Assembly: GCA_003009755.1 (NCBI GenBank)
Contig: PXUB01000016.1
Coordinates: 1 to 37,779, forward strand
DNA length: 37,779 nt
DNA from: Thermoplasmatales archaeon SW_10_69_26
GTDB lineage: Archaea > Thermoplasmatota > SW-10-69-26
Reading direction: 5' to 3'
Below the pieces are notes generated by a model. It had not been told where the DNA came from. It ran no database searches and saw nothing but the letters and a program-made list of their open reading frames with translations. The position numbers and the translations under genes are program-made. This document shows, piece after piece, positions 1 through 7,856 of this stretch (positions within the stretch are counted from its first letter, which is position 1; each line of letters starts with the position of its first letter).

Positions 1-1212
1 CGTGCCGCTCTCGTCCTCGTACTGGACGATCTTCTTCGACCGGTGCACGAGGCCCTCGCTGGATTGGACCTTGATCTCGGCGTCGAGGTTCGCGTTCTGG
101 CTGCCCTCCTCGTTGATCCAGGACCGGATCTCAAGCGGGAAGGCGCCGTCGACGCTGAACGAGGCCGAGGAGCCGCCGTTCCAGGCGGTCTCGGCCTCGC
201 AGCCCGTCGACGTGGCCGACGGGACGCAGGTCTCACCCGTTCCGGGCGTGGGCGAGGACCCGTCGGTGACGCGTTCCTCGGAGAGCTCGAGCACGCGGGC
301 GCTGCGTTGCTCTTGCGGGACCGGCGTGTTCGCCTCGACGCTCAGGAAGCCGCCGGTCATCTCGATCGGGTACAGCACGTGTTCGCCGGCCTGATCGACC
401 GGGATGAGCTTGCTCTCGGTCGGGATGGCGATGTCGTCGTACTCGACGAACTCGACGAGCTCGTCGTCGGGCCCGATGACGAGGAAGTCGGTGCGGACGT
501 GCTCGCCGCCGCCGGCCTTGGCCGACTCGACGACGATGCCGGTCGCGTTGTCGGGGACATCGAAGGCGTAGGCTTGCCCGGGCGTGATGACGTCCTTCTC
601 GTAGGAGATGTCGACCTTCACGTGGTAGGGCATCTCCTGCAGGACGCGACCGTTGGCGATCTGGACGCCGACCTCGGTGGCGTCATCGCTCTTGCCGACT
701 GTGTTGATGACCTGCTCCTCCACGCAGATCTTCCACGAGAAGGCGTCGCAGTCGGTCGCGGAGAAGTCGGTGTGCGTGCCGGGGACGTCGGCGAAGATGT
801 CGAGGTCCGCGCTCTCACCGGCGCCGGGGAAGTACCACATCTTGACGCGGATCTCGGCCGCTTGGCCGTCGGGGATCGCGCTGCTGAGGTCGTGGGTCAC
901 GACCTCGGTGTTGTAGTTCGTACCGGAACGGTCGTTGCGGTCCTCGTAAGCTGCAGCGCCGTCGCCGCCGCTCAACGAGCCGTTGAACCACAGCGTGCGG
1001 CTGTCGAGGTCCTCTTGACCCGGGACCGTGAAGTTCTGGAACTGGCCGGAGCTGCGGCTCTCGATCCGTTGCGCCGTCTCCTCGTCCACAGACGAGGTGA
1101 TCGAACTCGTGTTCGTCTCCTGGTCTTCCTCATCGCCGAAGAACCCCAGGCACCCGCTGAGGGGAAGCATGAGGGCCATCAGCAACGCGATCGCGGTCTT
1201 CGTACCGTTCAT
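1..1212 (-). CDS. Predicted lipoprotein of unknown function (3' end outside window)
   Basis: This gene reads leftward off the window edge, so only its first 404 codons are seen. The N-terminus has Lys5, a hydrophobic stretch and the lipobox LSGC with Cys21, followed by an acidic linker (GDEEDQET), so it is probably a membrane-anchored lipoprotein outside the cell. The rest is rich in Thr, Asp and Glu, with beta-type segments and scattered Cys pairs (for example TDCDAF and KICVEE), and resembles an extracellular beta-sandwich protein. I recognise no enzyme motif. The ATG at 1212 is preceded by a good ribosome binding site (GGAGGG about 6 bases upstream). The preceding gene's TAG ends one base before the ATG, so the two are almost certainly co-transcribed. 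Function unknown. Confidence 0.8.
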   Translation of the reverse strand, partial: MNGTKTAIALLMALMLPLSGCLGFFGDEEDQETNTSSITSSVDEETAQRIESRSSGQFQNFTVPGQEDLDSRTLWFNGSLSGGDGAAAYEDRNDRSGTNYNTEVVTHDLSSAIPDGQAAEIRVKMWYFPGAGESADLDIFADVPGTHTDFSATDCDAFSWKICVEEQVINTVGKSDDATEVGVQIANGRVLQEMPYHVKVDISYEKDVITPGQAYAFDVPDNATGIVVESAKAGGGEHVRTDFLVIGPDDELVEFVEYDDIAIPTESKLIPVDQAGEHVLYPIEMTGGFLSVEANTPVPQEQRSARVLELSEERVTDGSSPTPGTGETCVPSATSTGCEAETAWNGGSSASFSVDGAFPLEIRSWINEEGSQNANLDAEIKVQSSEGLVHRSKKIVQYEDESGT

Positions 1213-1213
1213 A

Positions 1214-2584
1214 CTAGTTCCCTCCTGTCTGCTCCTCGGATCCTTCACGGACCTGCTCGACGAACGATTGGGAGGCGGTCTGCGCACCGCAGACGCCCTC
1301 CTGGACATCGCCGGGGACGAGGCGTTCACCGTCCTGTTCGATGGTGAACTTGGCCTTGCACTCGGCCTCGGCGCTGCCTTGGTAGTTGGAACCTGAGACG
1401 GTGATGGTGTAGTCGCCGGGAGAGGCGTCCTCCTGGCGGTAGTCCCAGATCCACGTGACGTTGACGGGGTCGTAGTGACCGCCGTGGGCGACGCTGAAGT
1501 CGGCGTACCGTTCGAGATGGTCGGGGTTCACCGTTCCCGAGGGCCCCTCGATCTCGATGTCGACGCTCTCCTGGCTGACGTCGTAGCTGCCCCACGGCGT
1601 GTTCATGATGCCGAGGATCGCCATCTTGCCGTTGGCGAAGTTCGGGATCGTTCGCTCGACGGCGAAGGCGTTGTCCACGGGCATCGTGTACGTGGGCGGG
1701 AAGAACTCACCGGACCACCAGCGGAAGCTGTGGACCCCGACCTCGCCAGCCGGGGACTCCGAGTACACGCGGTAGGTGAGGAAGAAGTCGTTGTCGGCGT
1801 CGATCGTGTCCGTCTCCGGCGTGCCCAGGTCGACGTTGAACTCCTGAGCCTTGGGCGCCCCGGGCATGCCGGTCATGGCCGTGTCGGGGCCCCAGGTGCC
1901 CTGCGCGACGATCTCGGCGTCACCGCTCTCGATCGCCTCGCGGACGGGCGGAGCCGACGAGCTCTCGGTTCGCTCGCCGAGGTCGGCCTGGTACAGCGTC
2001 GCTTCGACGACGAAGTTCGGCTGGACACCGACGTCCCAGCCCCAGTACGGGTAGACACAGGGGACGTTGGGCGGGTGTGCGTACGTGCAGCTGGTCCCGT
2101 AGGGCTGGCCTCCGGAGAACCAGCTGTGGTAGTCCACCGTACCGTACACGGTGGCCGTGATCGATCCGGAGGAATCGAGCTTCACGTCCTTGGTCTGGCC
2201 GCGCTCGTTGTGGAGCAGCCCGTAGGCGCCTTCCTGGTCGAACTCGGCGGGCGAACTGACGTCCACGAAGCCGGCCGTCGAGAACAGCGCCAGCCGGTTC
2301 CAGGGGCTGTCCTCGCACGATCCCTGGGACGCGATCTGCGGGTTGGCGTTGCTGGCCCAGGCAGCCTGGGTGCACCATTCGAACGTGCCGAACCCGTAGT
2401 TGTCCTCTCCGATCGGGGCTTCCGTGTTCGACGCCTGCGGCGCCGGCAGCCCGTGACCGAAGACGTGACCGTAGAACGTGACATCGTCGCTGCCGCTGCT
2501 TCCGCCGTCCTGGGCCTGCGCGGCTCCAGTCACAGCGACGAGCGTCAACGCGAGAGCGGTCACGAGTATCGTTTTGCGTATCAT
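1214..2584 (-). CDS. Secreted protein of unknown function
   Basis: A 456-residue protein starting MIRKTILVTALALTL with a clear Sec signal peptide that ends near AQAQD (about residue 25). The mature part is Trp-, Tyr- and Gly-rich, contains several Cys, and looks like an extracellular beta-rich protein. Near residues 350-420 the segment YTITVSGSNYQGSAEAECKA resembles an Ig-like or PKD-type sandwich, but this is only a resemblance. No catalytic motif is recognised. A purine-rich GGAG lies just before the ATG, and an AT-rich box at 2618-2624 fits a promoter with a leader of about 10 bases. It is the first gene of a two-gene unit with the downstream lipoprotein, so both probably act at the cell surface. 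Confidence 0.8.
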   Translation of the reverse strand: MIRKTILVTALALTLVAVTGAAQAQDGGSSGSDDVTFYGHVFGHGLPAPQASNTEAPIGEDNYGFGTFEWCTQAAWASNANPQIASQGSCEDSPWNRLALFSTAGFVDVSSPAEFDQEGAYGLLHNERGQTKDVKLDSSGSITATVYGTVDYHSWFSGGQPYGTSCTYAHPPNVPCVYPYWGWDVGVQPNFVVEATLYQADLGERTESSSAPPVREAIESGDAEIVAQGTWGPDTAMTGMPGAPKAQEFNVDLGTPETDTIDADNDFFLTYRVYSESPAGEVGVHSFRWWSGEFFPPTYTMPVDNAFAVERTIPNFANGKMAILGIMNTPWGSYDVSQESVDIEIEGPSGTVNPDHLERYADFSVAHGGHYDPVNVTWIWDYRQEDASPGDYTITVSGSNYQGSAEAECKAKFTIEQDGERLVPGDVQEGVCGAQTASQSFVEQVREGSEEQTGGN

Positions 2585-2617
2585 TCTCCGTCCCCCGACG
2601 GAAGGTCATCCAGCGAA

Positions 2618-2630
2618 CTCTTAACGTTTG
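2618..2630 (-). promoter_or_regulatory. TATA-like promoter box of the secreted-protein/lipoprotein unit
   Basis: On the minus strand the sequence reads CAAACGTTAAGAG, about 37 bases before the ATG at 2584. The AT-rich core TTAAGAG is placed for a short leader containing the GGAG motif. The AACGTT core also occurs in the palindrome at 25674-25683. Confidence 0.45.
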
Positions 2631-2698
2631 TGGTCCGGCTGTCCACCAGAGCTCGCAACGAAGGCCCCAAGACGGATCGTTGACAAGAAGGCATCGAC

Positions 2699-3604
2699 TC
2701 AGCAGACCTCCGCGGGGGAGAACCCGGCCTCGTGCAGCCCATCCTCGAGGCTCACGGGCTCCGTCCCCAACCCGGCCTTGGAAGAGGTCTTCGGTAGGCC
2801 CTCGCGGGGAGCCAGGCCCACCAGCTCGCCGTCGACGACGCCCGCGCCGTGCTCCTCGGCCTCCTGGCGAACCCGCGAGAGAACGTCGGTCGTGCCGGTC
2901 GCGTGCGCGTCCGTGATGTTCGTGGACACCTGCACGCGGTCGCCTCGCGAGGCCAGCCCGAACGCCAGCGCCTGGACGCCCGGCAGGCCGCCACCGCTGG
3001 CGCGGATCGCGCGGGCGATCGCTTGGCCGACCTCGAGGCTGCGCGTGTCCAACACGACGTTGTAGGCGATCAGCGGGTCGCGCACGCCCACGCAGGCCGC
3101 TCCCATGCGAGGGTGGAGCCTGCCGGGGCCCTGGTCCGGCGCAAGCGGGACCGGGTGGCCCGGCTCGGCCGCCGCGAAGGCCCGGCGGACGTCGGCCAGC
3201 TTGCGGGTGCGGGACCGGCGGGCGAGCTCGGCGTAAGCATAGGTGGGGACCGATCGGCCGGCCAGGCGCCGCATCGCGGTCTCGGCGACCCGGTGGGCTT
3301 CCCGGCGGGGCGCATCGAGCGCCACGAAGGGCACGACGTCGAGCAACCCGACGCGGGGATGGACGCCCTCGTGCCCGGCGAGCGAGGCGTGGGTCTCGAG
3401 CGAGGCCGCCAGCTCGTCGACCACGCCCAGCAGGGGTGCCGGTGCGCCGGCCAGCGTGAGCACCGAGCGCCGGTGGTCGCGGTCGGCGTGCACGTCCAGC
3501 AGCCGGCAGCCGGGGCCTTGGGCTGCTTCGATGTCGGCGAGCACCTGAGCCAACGCGTCGTCCTGGGGGCCCAGGGAGACGTTGGGCACGCACTCCAGCA
3601 GCAC
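2699..3604 (-). CDS. ftcD: Glutamate formimidoyltransferase
   Basis: A 301-residue protein matching the formiminotransferase domain. This enzyme moves the formimino group of N-formimino-L-glutamate to tetrahydrofolate, the last step of one histidine breakdown route. Family signatures visible are LLECVPNVSLG at the N-terminus, DHRRSVLTLAG near residue 45, HPRVGLLDVVPF near 95 and IAYNVVLDT near 195. There is no cyclodeaminase domain, so it is the single-domain form. I chose the GTG at 3604 because it places the conserved LLECVPN at the N-terminus and because an AT-rich box (TTCTTACC, 3627-3632 on this strand) lies about 26 bases upstream, fitting leaderless transcription. It is divergent from hutI. 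Histidase and urocanase are not in the window. Confidence 0.9.
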   Translation of the reverse strand: MLLECVPNVSLGPQDDALAQVLADIEAAQGPGCRLLDVHADRDHRRSVLTLAGAPAPLLGVVDELAASLETHASLAGHEGVHPRVGLLDVVPFVALDAPRREAHRVAETAMRRLAGRSVPTYAYAELARRSRTRKLADVRRAFAAAEPGHPVPLAPDQGPGRLHPRMGAACVGVRDPLIAYNVVLDTRSLEVGQAIARAIRASGGGLPGVQALAFGLASRGDRVQVSTNITDAHATGTTDVLSRVRQEAEEHGAGVVDGELVGLAPREGLPKTSSKAGLGTEPVSLEDGLHEAGFSPAEVC

Positions 3605-3679
3605 GTCGAGGGAACCCGTCGGCCCGGTAAGAACGTGGCCCCCGAAACCGTCAACAACGCGAACGGCGGTGGTCCAGCC
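3605..3679. promoter_or_regulatory. Divergent promoter region of the histidine-degradation pair
   Basis: These 75 bases separate the two oppositely transcribed genes. TTCTTACC on the minus strand (3627-3634) is correctly placed for the formimidoyltransferase GTG. GAAACC (3644-3649) lies about 34 bases before the hutI ATG. Shared regulation of the pair is likely but inferred from layout only. Confidence 0.5.
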
Positions 3680-4921
3680 ATGCCCGAGGCCGACCTGCTC
3701 GTCACCGGGCTCGACGAGCTCGCGACCCCGACCCAGGCGGGCCCGATCCGCGGCGAGGCGATGGGGCAGCTCCGTGTCGTCGAGGACGCCGCCCTCGCCA
3801 TCGCCGGGGGGCGGATCCAGCGCGTGGGGTCGGCCGAGGAGCTGGCCGACGTCGACGCCGACCGACGTTGGGAGGCCGAGGGCGGCACGCTCGTTCCTGG
3901 GTTCGTCGACGCGCACACGCATGTCGTGTGGGCCGGGGATCGAGCCCGCGAGCTGGCGATGAAGCTCGAGGGCGCCAGCTACGAGGAGATCCTGGCCGCT
4001 GGCGGCGGCATCCACAGCACGGTGGCCTCGACCCGGGAGGCCAGCGAGGACGAGCTGGTCGGCCAAACGCGGGCACGGTTGGACCGGTGCCTGGCCGCGG
4101 GCACGACGACGATGGAGGCCAAGACCGGCTACGATCTCACCGTGGAGGGCGAGCTGGCGCTGCTCGCCGTGCTGGCCGAGCTGGACGCGACGCATCCGAT
4201 GGACCTCGTCCCGACGCTGATGGGCGCCCACGCGATCCCCGACGACGTCGAGCGGGCGGCCTTCGTCCGCGAGCTGGTCGAGGAGCTGACGCCGCGCGCC
4301 GCCAGGCAGGGCCTGACCGCCTTCTGCGATGTGTTCGTCGACGAGGGCGCGTTCACGGTGGACGAGGGCCGAGCCATCCTCGCGGCCGGGCGCGAGGCCG
4401 GGCTCGAGGTCCGCATCCACGCCGACGAGCTGGCTCGGACCGGCGCCGCCCGCCTGGGCCTGGAGCTCGACGCCGCCAGCATCGACCACTGCAACCGCGT
4501 CACCGCCGAGGACGTCCAAGCGCTTGCCGAGGCCAGCGTCGAGGGGTGGGACGGCGTGGCCACGCTTTGCCCGGTGACGCCGTTCACCAGCGACGTGCCC
4601 TACCCGCCGGCGCGCGACCTCGTGGAGGCCGGCGTCCCGGTGGCCTTGGGTTCGGATCTCAACCCGAACGCCTGGAGCGAGGGGATGTGGTTCACCCTCG
4701 CCTTAGCCGTGCACGAGCTGGGCCTGACGCCGGCCGAGGCCTTGACCGCGGCGACGGCCAACGCCGCCGCCTCCCTGCGACGTTCCGACGTCGGCCGGCT
4801 GGTGGAGGGCTGCGTGGCCGACGCCGTGCTGGTCGACGTCCCCTCGCACGAGCACGTCGGCTACCGCGTCGACGGGCCGCCGATCGAGGCCGTGGTCAAG
4901 GCCGGCGAGCGCGTGGTCTGA
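3680..4921 (+). CDS. hutI: Imidazolonepropionase
   Basis: A 413-residue amidohydrolase-superfamily enzyme that hydrolyses 4-imidazolone-5-propanoate to N-formimino-L-glutamate in histidine degradation. The metal-binding motif appears as FVDAHTHVVWAG near residue 80. Later family landmarks are KTGYDLT near 152, IHADE near 247, SIDHCNR near 270 and GSDLNPNAWSEGM near 325, which holds the metal-ligand Asp. The length is normal. The ATG at 3680 was preferred because it starts directly before the expected N-terminal strand (ADLLVTGLDEL); upstream codons run into the divergent partner gene. Its product is the precursor of the formimino-glutamate used by the neighbouring transferase, so the two genes form consecutive steps. 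Confidence 0.94.
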   Translation: MPEADLLVTGLDELATPTQAGPIRGEAMGQLRVVEDAALAIAGGRIQRVGSAEELADVDADRRWEAEGGTLVPGFVDAHTHVVWAGDRARELAMKLEGASYEEILAAGGGIHSTVASTREASEDELVGQTRARLDRCLAAGTTTMEAKTGYDLTVEGELALLAVLAELDATHPMDLVPTLMGAHAIPDDVERAAFVRELVEELTPRAARQGLTAFCDVFVDEGAFTVDEGRAILAAGREAGLEVRIHADELARTGAARLGLELDAASIDHCNRVTAEDVQALAEASVEGWDGVATLCPVTPFTSDVPYPPARDLVEAGVPVALGSDLNPNAWSEGMWFTLALAVHELGLTPAEALTAATANAAASLRRSDVGRLVEGCVADAVLVDVPSHEHVGYRVDGPPIEAVVKAGERVV

Positions 4922-5079
4922 CCCTCCCAGGGCCCCGACCCTCTCTCCGTTCACGCTGTGGGATCCGCTGCGTCTGCTGGCCTCCCTGGTCGGGGTCGTC
5001 TCCTCCACGCCCTGCTCTCAGCGGTGCTCCCCGTGGCCGAACGCCACGGGTTTAAGAGGCGAAGGCGGCCTACGCGGAA
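4922..5079. promoter_or_regulatory. Intergenic promoter region upstream of the wHTH-ribK-trm56 unit
   Basis: TTTAAGAG at 5051-5058 is a TATA-like box 26-28 bases before the GTG/ATG pair at 5080/5083. There is no ribosome binding site, so the message is probably leaderless. I see nothing else in the preceding 120 bases. Confidence 0.6.
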
Positions 5080-5328
5080 GTGATGGCCGACGACGCCTTC
5101 GTGGACTCCCACAAGTTCCGGCGGCAGGTCTGGCAGGAGCTGGTCTCCGGCGAGTCCGACCCCGAGCGGATCGCCAAGAAGCAGCGCCTCATGCAGCGAG
5201 CCGTCGACAAGGCGCTGGACGACCTCGAGGAGCACGGCCTCGTCGCGGAGAACGACGACGGGTACGAGCTCACGGACGAGGGCGAGGCCTACGAGGCCGA
5301 CCGCCAGGAACGAGAACGGAGCACATGA
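5080..5328 (+). CDS. Small winged-helix DNA-binding protein
   Basis: An 82-residue acidic protein. The middle (KKQRLMQRAVDKALDDLEEHGLV) and the following AENDDGYELTDEGE hairpin have the pattern of a winged helix: recognition helix, LEEHGLV, short wing, then LTDEGE. Such proteins are usually transcription regulators. It may start at GTG 5080 or ATG 5083; both fit the AT-rich box at 5051-5058. Its last codons overlap the start of the riboflavin kinase gene by four bases (ATGA), so they are translationally coupled. The DNA target is unknown, and the kinase itself also carries its own HTH. Confidence 0.75.
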   Translation: MMADDAFVDSHKFRRQVWQELVSGESDPERIAKKQRLMQRAVDKALDDLEEHGLVAENDDGYELTDEGEAYEADRQERERST

Positions 5329-6056
5329 CCGAGGCTTCGCAGGACAGGCCACGCCCGGCGCTGCGGGACCTGTTGACCAAGATCGCCGAGGCCGGCGGCA
5401 TCCAGGGGTTCGTCTCGACCTCCTCCAGCGAGGTCGGCGATCGCGTGGACGTCTCCCAGCAGACGGCCTCCCGATGGCTCGTCCAGCTGGACGAGGCCGG
5501 CTACCTCGAGCGACGGTTGGGCTCCAGCGGCCAACAGCTGCGGTTGACCGACGAGGGCGTGTCGGTGCTCGCCGCCGAGCTCGACCGCTTGCGCGCGATC
5601 TTCGGCGAGGCCGACACCGTCCACCTCACCGGCACCGTCGCCCAAGGCGACGGCGAGGGCGCCTACTACATGAGCCAGCCCTTCTACAAGCGAGGCTTCG
5701 AGGAGCTCGTCGGCTTCACGCCGTTCCCGGGGACGCTGAACCTCGAGCTCGACGGCAGCGACCTGGACTCGATGCGGGCCCTGCGCAACCGGGAGGCCTT
5801 GGAGATCCCGCAGGTCAAGACCCCGGAGCGCACCTTCGGCGGCGTGACGGCCTACCCGGCAGAGGTCGGCGACCAACCGGCGGCCGTGATCTTCCCGCAC
5901 CGCACCCGGCACGAACGCGTGCTCGAGGTCATCGCGCCCGAACGGTTGCGCGACGTCCTCGATCTCGCCGACGGCGACGAGCTGACGGTGCGGGTCGAGA
6001 CCCGGCCCGACCGGCGCACCCACAACCCCCGAGAGGACCACGAGGAGACGGGCTGA
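5325..6056 (+). CDS. ribK: CTP-dependent riboflavin kinase with N-terminal HTH
   Basis: A 243-residue protein of the archaeal riboflavin kinase family, which makes FMN from riboflavin using CTP rather than ATP. Residues about 15-85 form a MarR-like helix-turn-helix (VSQQTASRWLVQLDEAGYLE, then LTDEGV). The kinase domain starts near residue 100, with the diagnostic GTVAQGDGEGAYYMSQPFY followed by GFTPFPGTLNLELD and later TFGGVTAYPAEV and HERVLEVIAP. The two-domain layout is usual for many euryarchaeal RibK proteins; the HTH may make it a flavin-responsive regulator, but that is inference. It overlaps the upstream wHTH gene by four bases and is followed after one base by Trm56. Confidence 0.94.
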   Translation: MTEASQDRPRPALRDLLTKIAEAGGIQGFVSTSSSEVGDRVDVSQQTASRWLVQLDEAGYLERRLGSSGQQLRLTDEGVSVLAAELDRLRAIFGEADTVHLTGTVAQGDGEGAYYMSQPFYKRGFEELVGFTPFPGTLNLELDGSDLDSMRALRNREALEIPQVKTPERTFGGVTAYPAEVGDQPAAVIFPHRTRHERVLEVIAPERLRDVLDLADGDELTVRVETRPDRRTHNPREDHEETG

Positions 6057-6057
6057 G

Positions 6058-6585
6058 GTGGGCGAGGTCACCGTGCTCCGGCTGGGCCACCGCCCGGCCC
6101 ACGATCGACGCATCTCGACGCACCTGTGCTTGACGGCGCGAGCCTTCGGTGCCGACCGCATCGTATTCCCCAGCGTGGACAGCTCGCTCGAGGCCACCGT
6201 GGACGACATCCGGGAACGGTTCGGCGGCGGGTTCAGCCTCGAGGAGGACCCCGAATGGCGACCGTTGATCCGCGAGCACGAGGGGCCCTCGATCCACTTG
6301 ACGATGTACGGCCAGCGCCACACCGACGCGTTGGCGGAGATCGACGCCGGGGACGGCATGCTGGTCATCGTCGGCGCCGAGAAGGTGCCCGCCGACGTCT
6401 ACGATCTGGCGACGCACAACGTCGCGGTCGGCAACCAACCGCACTCCGAGATCGCGGCCCTCTCGACCACGCTTCTCGACGTGTTGGGCCCCGACGAGCT
6501 GTACGCCGAACGAGCGGACGCGGAGATCGTGATCGAACCGAGCGACCGGGGCAAGGACGTTCGAGAGGTCGACCGCGGCGGCTAA
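6058..6585 (+). CDS. trm56: tRNA (cytidine(56)-2'-O)-methyltransferase
   Basis: A 175-residue SPOUT-class methyltransferase that methylates the ribose of C56 in the T-loop of archaeal tRNAs using S-adenosylmethionine. The N-terminus VTVLRLGHRPAHDRRISTH is typical, followed by LTARAFGAD. The C-terminal trefoil-knot motifs are HLTMYGQ near residue 82, VIVGAEKVPADVY near 102 and HNVAVGNQPHSEIAAL near 122. Length is normal. The GTG at 6058 begins one base after the riboflavin kinase stop, so it is the third gene of the wHTH-ribK-trm56 unit. An ATG is lacking at the N-terminus, and the GTG keeps all conserved residues. Confidence 0.94.
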   Translation: MGEVTVLRLGHRPAHDRRISTHLCLTARAFGADRIVFPSVDSSLEATVDDIRERFGGGFSLEEDPEWRPLIREHEGPSIHLTMYGQRHTDALAEIDAGDGMLVIVGAEKVPADVYDLATHNVAVGNQPHSEIAALSTTLLDVLGPDELYAERADAEIVIEPSDRGKDVREVDRGG

Positions 6586-6643
6586 GGGCCAGGATGCCCA
6601 GGCGGGCGTTCGTGTACTTCGTCCTTGGGAACTTCGCCATCCC

Positions 6644-6682
6644 TTTATCCGTCGTCGGCCGGCAGTGGTGCCGTGCGAGGAG
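6644..6682 (+). promoter_or_regulatory. TFE gene promoter box and ribosome binding site
   Basis: CTTTATCC (6643-6650) is a TATA-like box about 42 bases before the ATG, and GAGGAG (6677-6682) lies 6 bases before it. Unlike most genes here, this one therefore appears to have a leader with a Shine-Dalgarno motif. Confidence 0.55.
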
Positions 6683-6688
6683 CGTCCG

Positions 6689-7189
6689 ATGACCGAGATC
6701 CCCGACGACGTTCGAGAAACGGTGGAGGAGGAGATGGGTGACGAGGGTCTCACGATCCTGGAACACCTCGCGGATCTGGGACCGACGACCGACACAGTGC
6801 TCGCCGAGGAGCTGGACACGAAGACGAGCACGATCCGCCGCAACCTCTACCAACTCTACGAGGAGCGCATCGCGGACTACCGCGAGAACCGCGACGAGGA
6901 GAAAGGCTGGCTGACCTTCGTGTGGTCCTACACCCCCGGCGAGGCCCAGCGCGAGCTCGAGGAGGCTCGCGAGGCCGCCGCCGAGGAGATCCGCGAGGAG
7001 ATCGAGCGCGTGAAGGAGTCCGAGCTGTTCGTCTGCCCCGACGAGCACGTACGGTTGGAGTTCGCCGAGGCGATGGACCTCGAGTTCCACTGTCCCCGCT
7101 GCGGGGTCTCGGTCGAACGCGAGGACACCAGCGAGCGGCTGGCGGACCTCCGCGAGCAGCTCGAAGCGATGGAACAAGGGACGGCCTGA
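6689..7189 (+). CDS. tfe: Transcription initiation factor TFE (alpha subunit)
   Basis: A 166-residue homologue of archaeal TFE, which helps open promoter DNA with TBP, TFB and RNA polymerase. Residues about 10-85 form the extended winged helix (LTILEHLADLGPTTD, then KTSTIRRNLYQLYEERIADY). A charged helix follows (about 95-120), then the zinc-ribbon region FVCPDEHVRLEFAEAMDLEF ending in CPRCG. The first knuckle, usually CPxC, reads CPDEH here, so only three Cys remain; His may replace the fourth ligand. I chose ATG 6689 because of the GAGGAG motif; an upstream in-frame GTG at 6665 sits too close to the promoter box. The C-terminus is short and coiled. Confidence 0.9.
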   Translation: MTEIPDDVRETVEEEMGDEGLTILEHLADLGPTTDTVLAEELDTKTSTIRRNLYQLYEERIADYRENRDEEKGWLTFVWSYTPGEAQRELEEAREAAAEEIREEIERVKESELFVCPDEHVRLEFAEAMDLEFHCPRCGVSVEREDTSERLADLREQLEAMEQGTA

Positions 7190-7196
7190 CCCCACG

Positions 7197-7204
7197 GTTT
7201 TGTT
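7197..7204 (+). promoter_or_regulatory. TATA-like box of the HD hydrolase gene
   Basis: GTTTTGTT ends about 21-24 bases before the GTG/ATG pair at 7225/7228, fitting a leaderless transcript. It lies immediately after the TFE stop codon. Confidence 0.45.
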
Positions 7205-7227
7205 GACGGAGCCGGTTCGGGTCTGTG

Positions 7228-7758
7228 ATGGTCACGCCCGACGAGGCTCTCCAGCTGCTCGACGAGGCCGGGTGTTCGGACGACGTGCAAGAACACGCGG
7301 CCGCGGTGCTGGATCTGGCGATGGCGATGGCGCGACGGACCGCGGTCGACGAGGACGTCGTCGCCGCCGGCGCGCTGCTGCACGACGTGGGACGAGGCTT
7401 CTCCCACGGTCCCGACCACGTGCCGAAGGGCGTGGCGTTCTTGGAGGACGCCGGTGTCGACGATCGGATCGTGGCCTGCGTGGCCCGGCACATGGGTGCG
7501 GGCGTCAGTGACGAGGAAGCCGAGGAGCTCGGCTGGCCAAAGGGGACCTGGACGCCCCAACGGATGGAGGAGAAGATCGTCGCCCACGCCGACAACCTGA
7601 CCGGCGGCACGGACTACCGCGATCTCGACCGCGTGATCGCCGAACTCGAGACCGGCGGTCACGAGGACCTCGTGCCGCGCATGCGGTTGTTGCACGAGGA
7701 GCTGGCCGATGCGCTGCACGAGGAGCCGTCGACGATCGCCCGCCAGTTGAGGACCTAG
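7228..7758 (+). CDS. HD-domain hydrolase (archaeal HDIG-type)
   Basis: A 176-residue HD-superfamily phosphohydrolase. The metal ligands are visible: His in VQEHAAAVLD near residue 22, the His-Asp pair in AGALLHDVGRG near 52, and Asp in VAHADNLTGG near 124. This is the single-domain family common in euryarchaea; its substrate (nucleotide or phosphate ester) is not known to me. An in-frame GTG at 7225 is an alternative start. The stop codon TAG (7756-7758) is provided by the terminal repeat of the 101-bp element that follows. In the reconstructed pre-insertion sequence it would have been TAA, with the protein unchanged. Confidence 0.87.
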   Translation: MVTPDEALQLLDEAGCSDDVQEHAAAVLDLAMAMARRTAVDEDVVAAGALLHDVGRGFSHGPDHVPKGVAFLEDAGVDDRIVACVARHMGAGVSDEEAEELGWPKGTWTPQRMEEKIVAHADNLTGGTDYRDLDRVIAELETGGHEDLVPRMRLLHEELADALHEEPSTIARQLRT

Positions 7759-7856
7759 ACTGCCGGTCTTGGTTTGCTTGGGCTCTCGCGCCGGTCTGGG
7801 CGTTTTCACCGCCTGAGGCCGAGCGAGAGCTTAACCCAAGCACAGCCGGCAGTCTA
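7756..7856. mobile_element. 101-bp MITE-like element (copy A) between convergent genes
   Basis: The element is bounded by TA on both sides. Its ends are the perfect inverted repeat TAGACTGCCGG / CCGGCAGTCTA, followed inward by related but shifted sequence (TTTGCTTGGGCTCTCGC versus TGCTTGGGTTAAGCTCTCGC). Read on the minus strand, its first ~55 bases match the left end of copy B (16713 on) and its other ~45 bases match the right end of copy B. Copy A therefore looks like an internally deleted relative. It has no coding capacity. Each outer TAG is the stop codon of the flanking gene on that side. It could also act as a two-way terminator hairpin. Confidence 0.75.

Noticed and set aside
43-1347. 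Plus-strand frame of 434 codons at the left edge
   Set aside because: The minus strand carries a lipoprotein signal, lipobox, ribosome binding site and tight coupling to the upstream gene; the plus frame has none.
2849-3679. Upstream extension of hutI
   Set aside because: The extension is antisense to the formimidoyltransferase gene, whose motifs are complete; the hutI family starts near ATG 3680.
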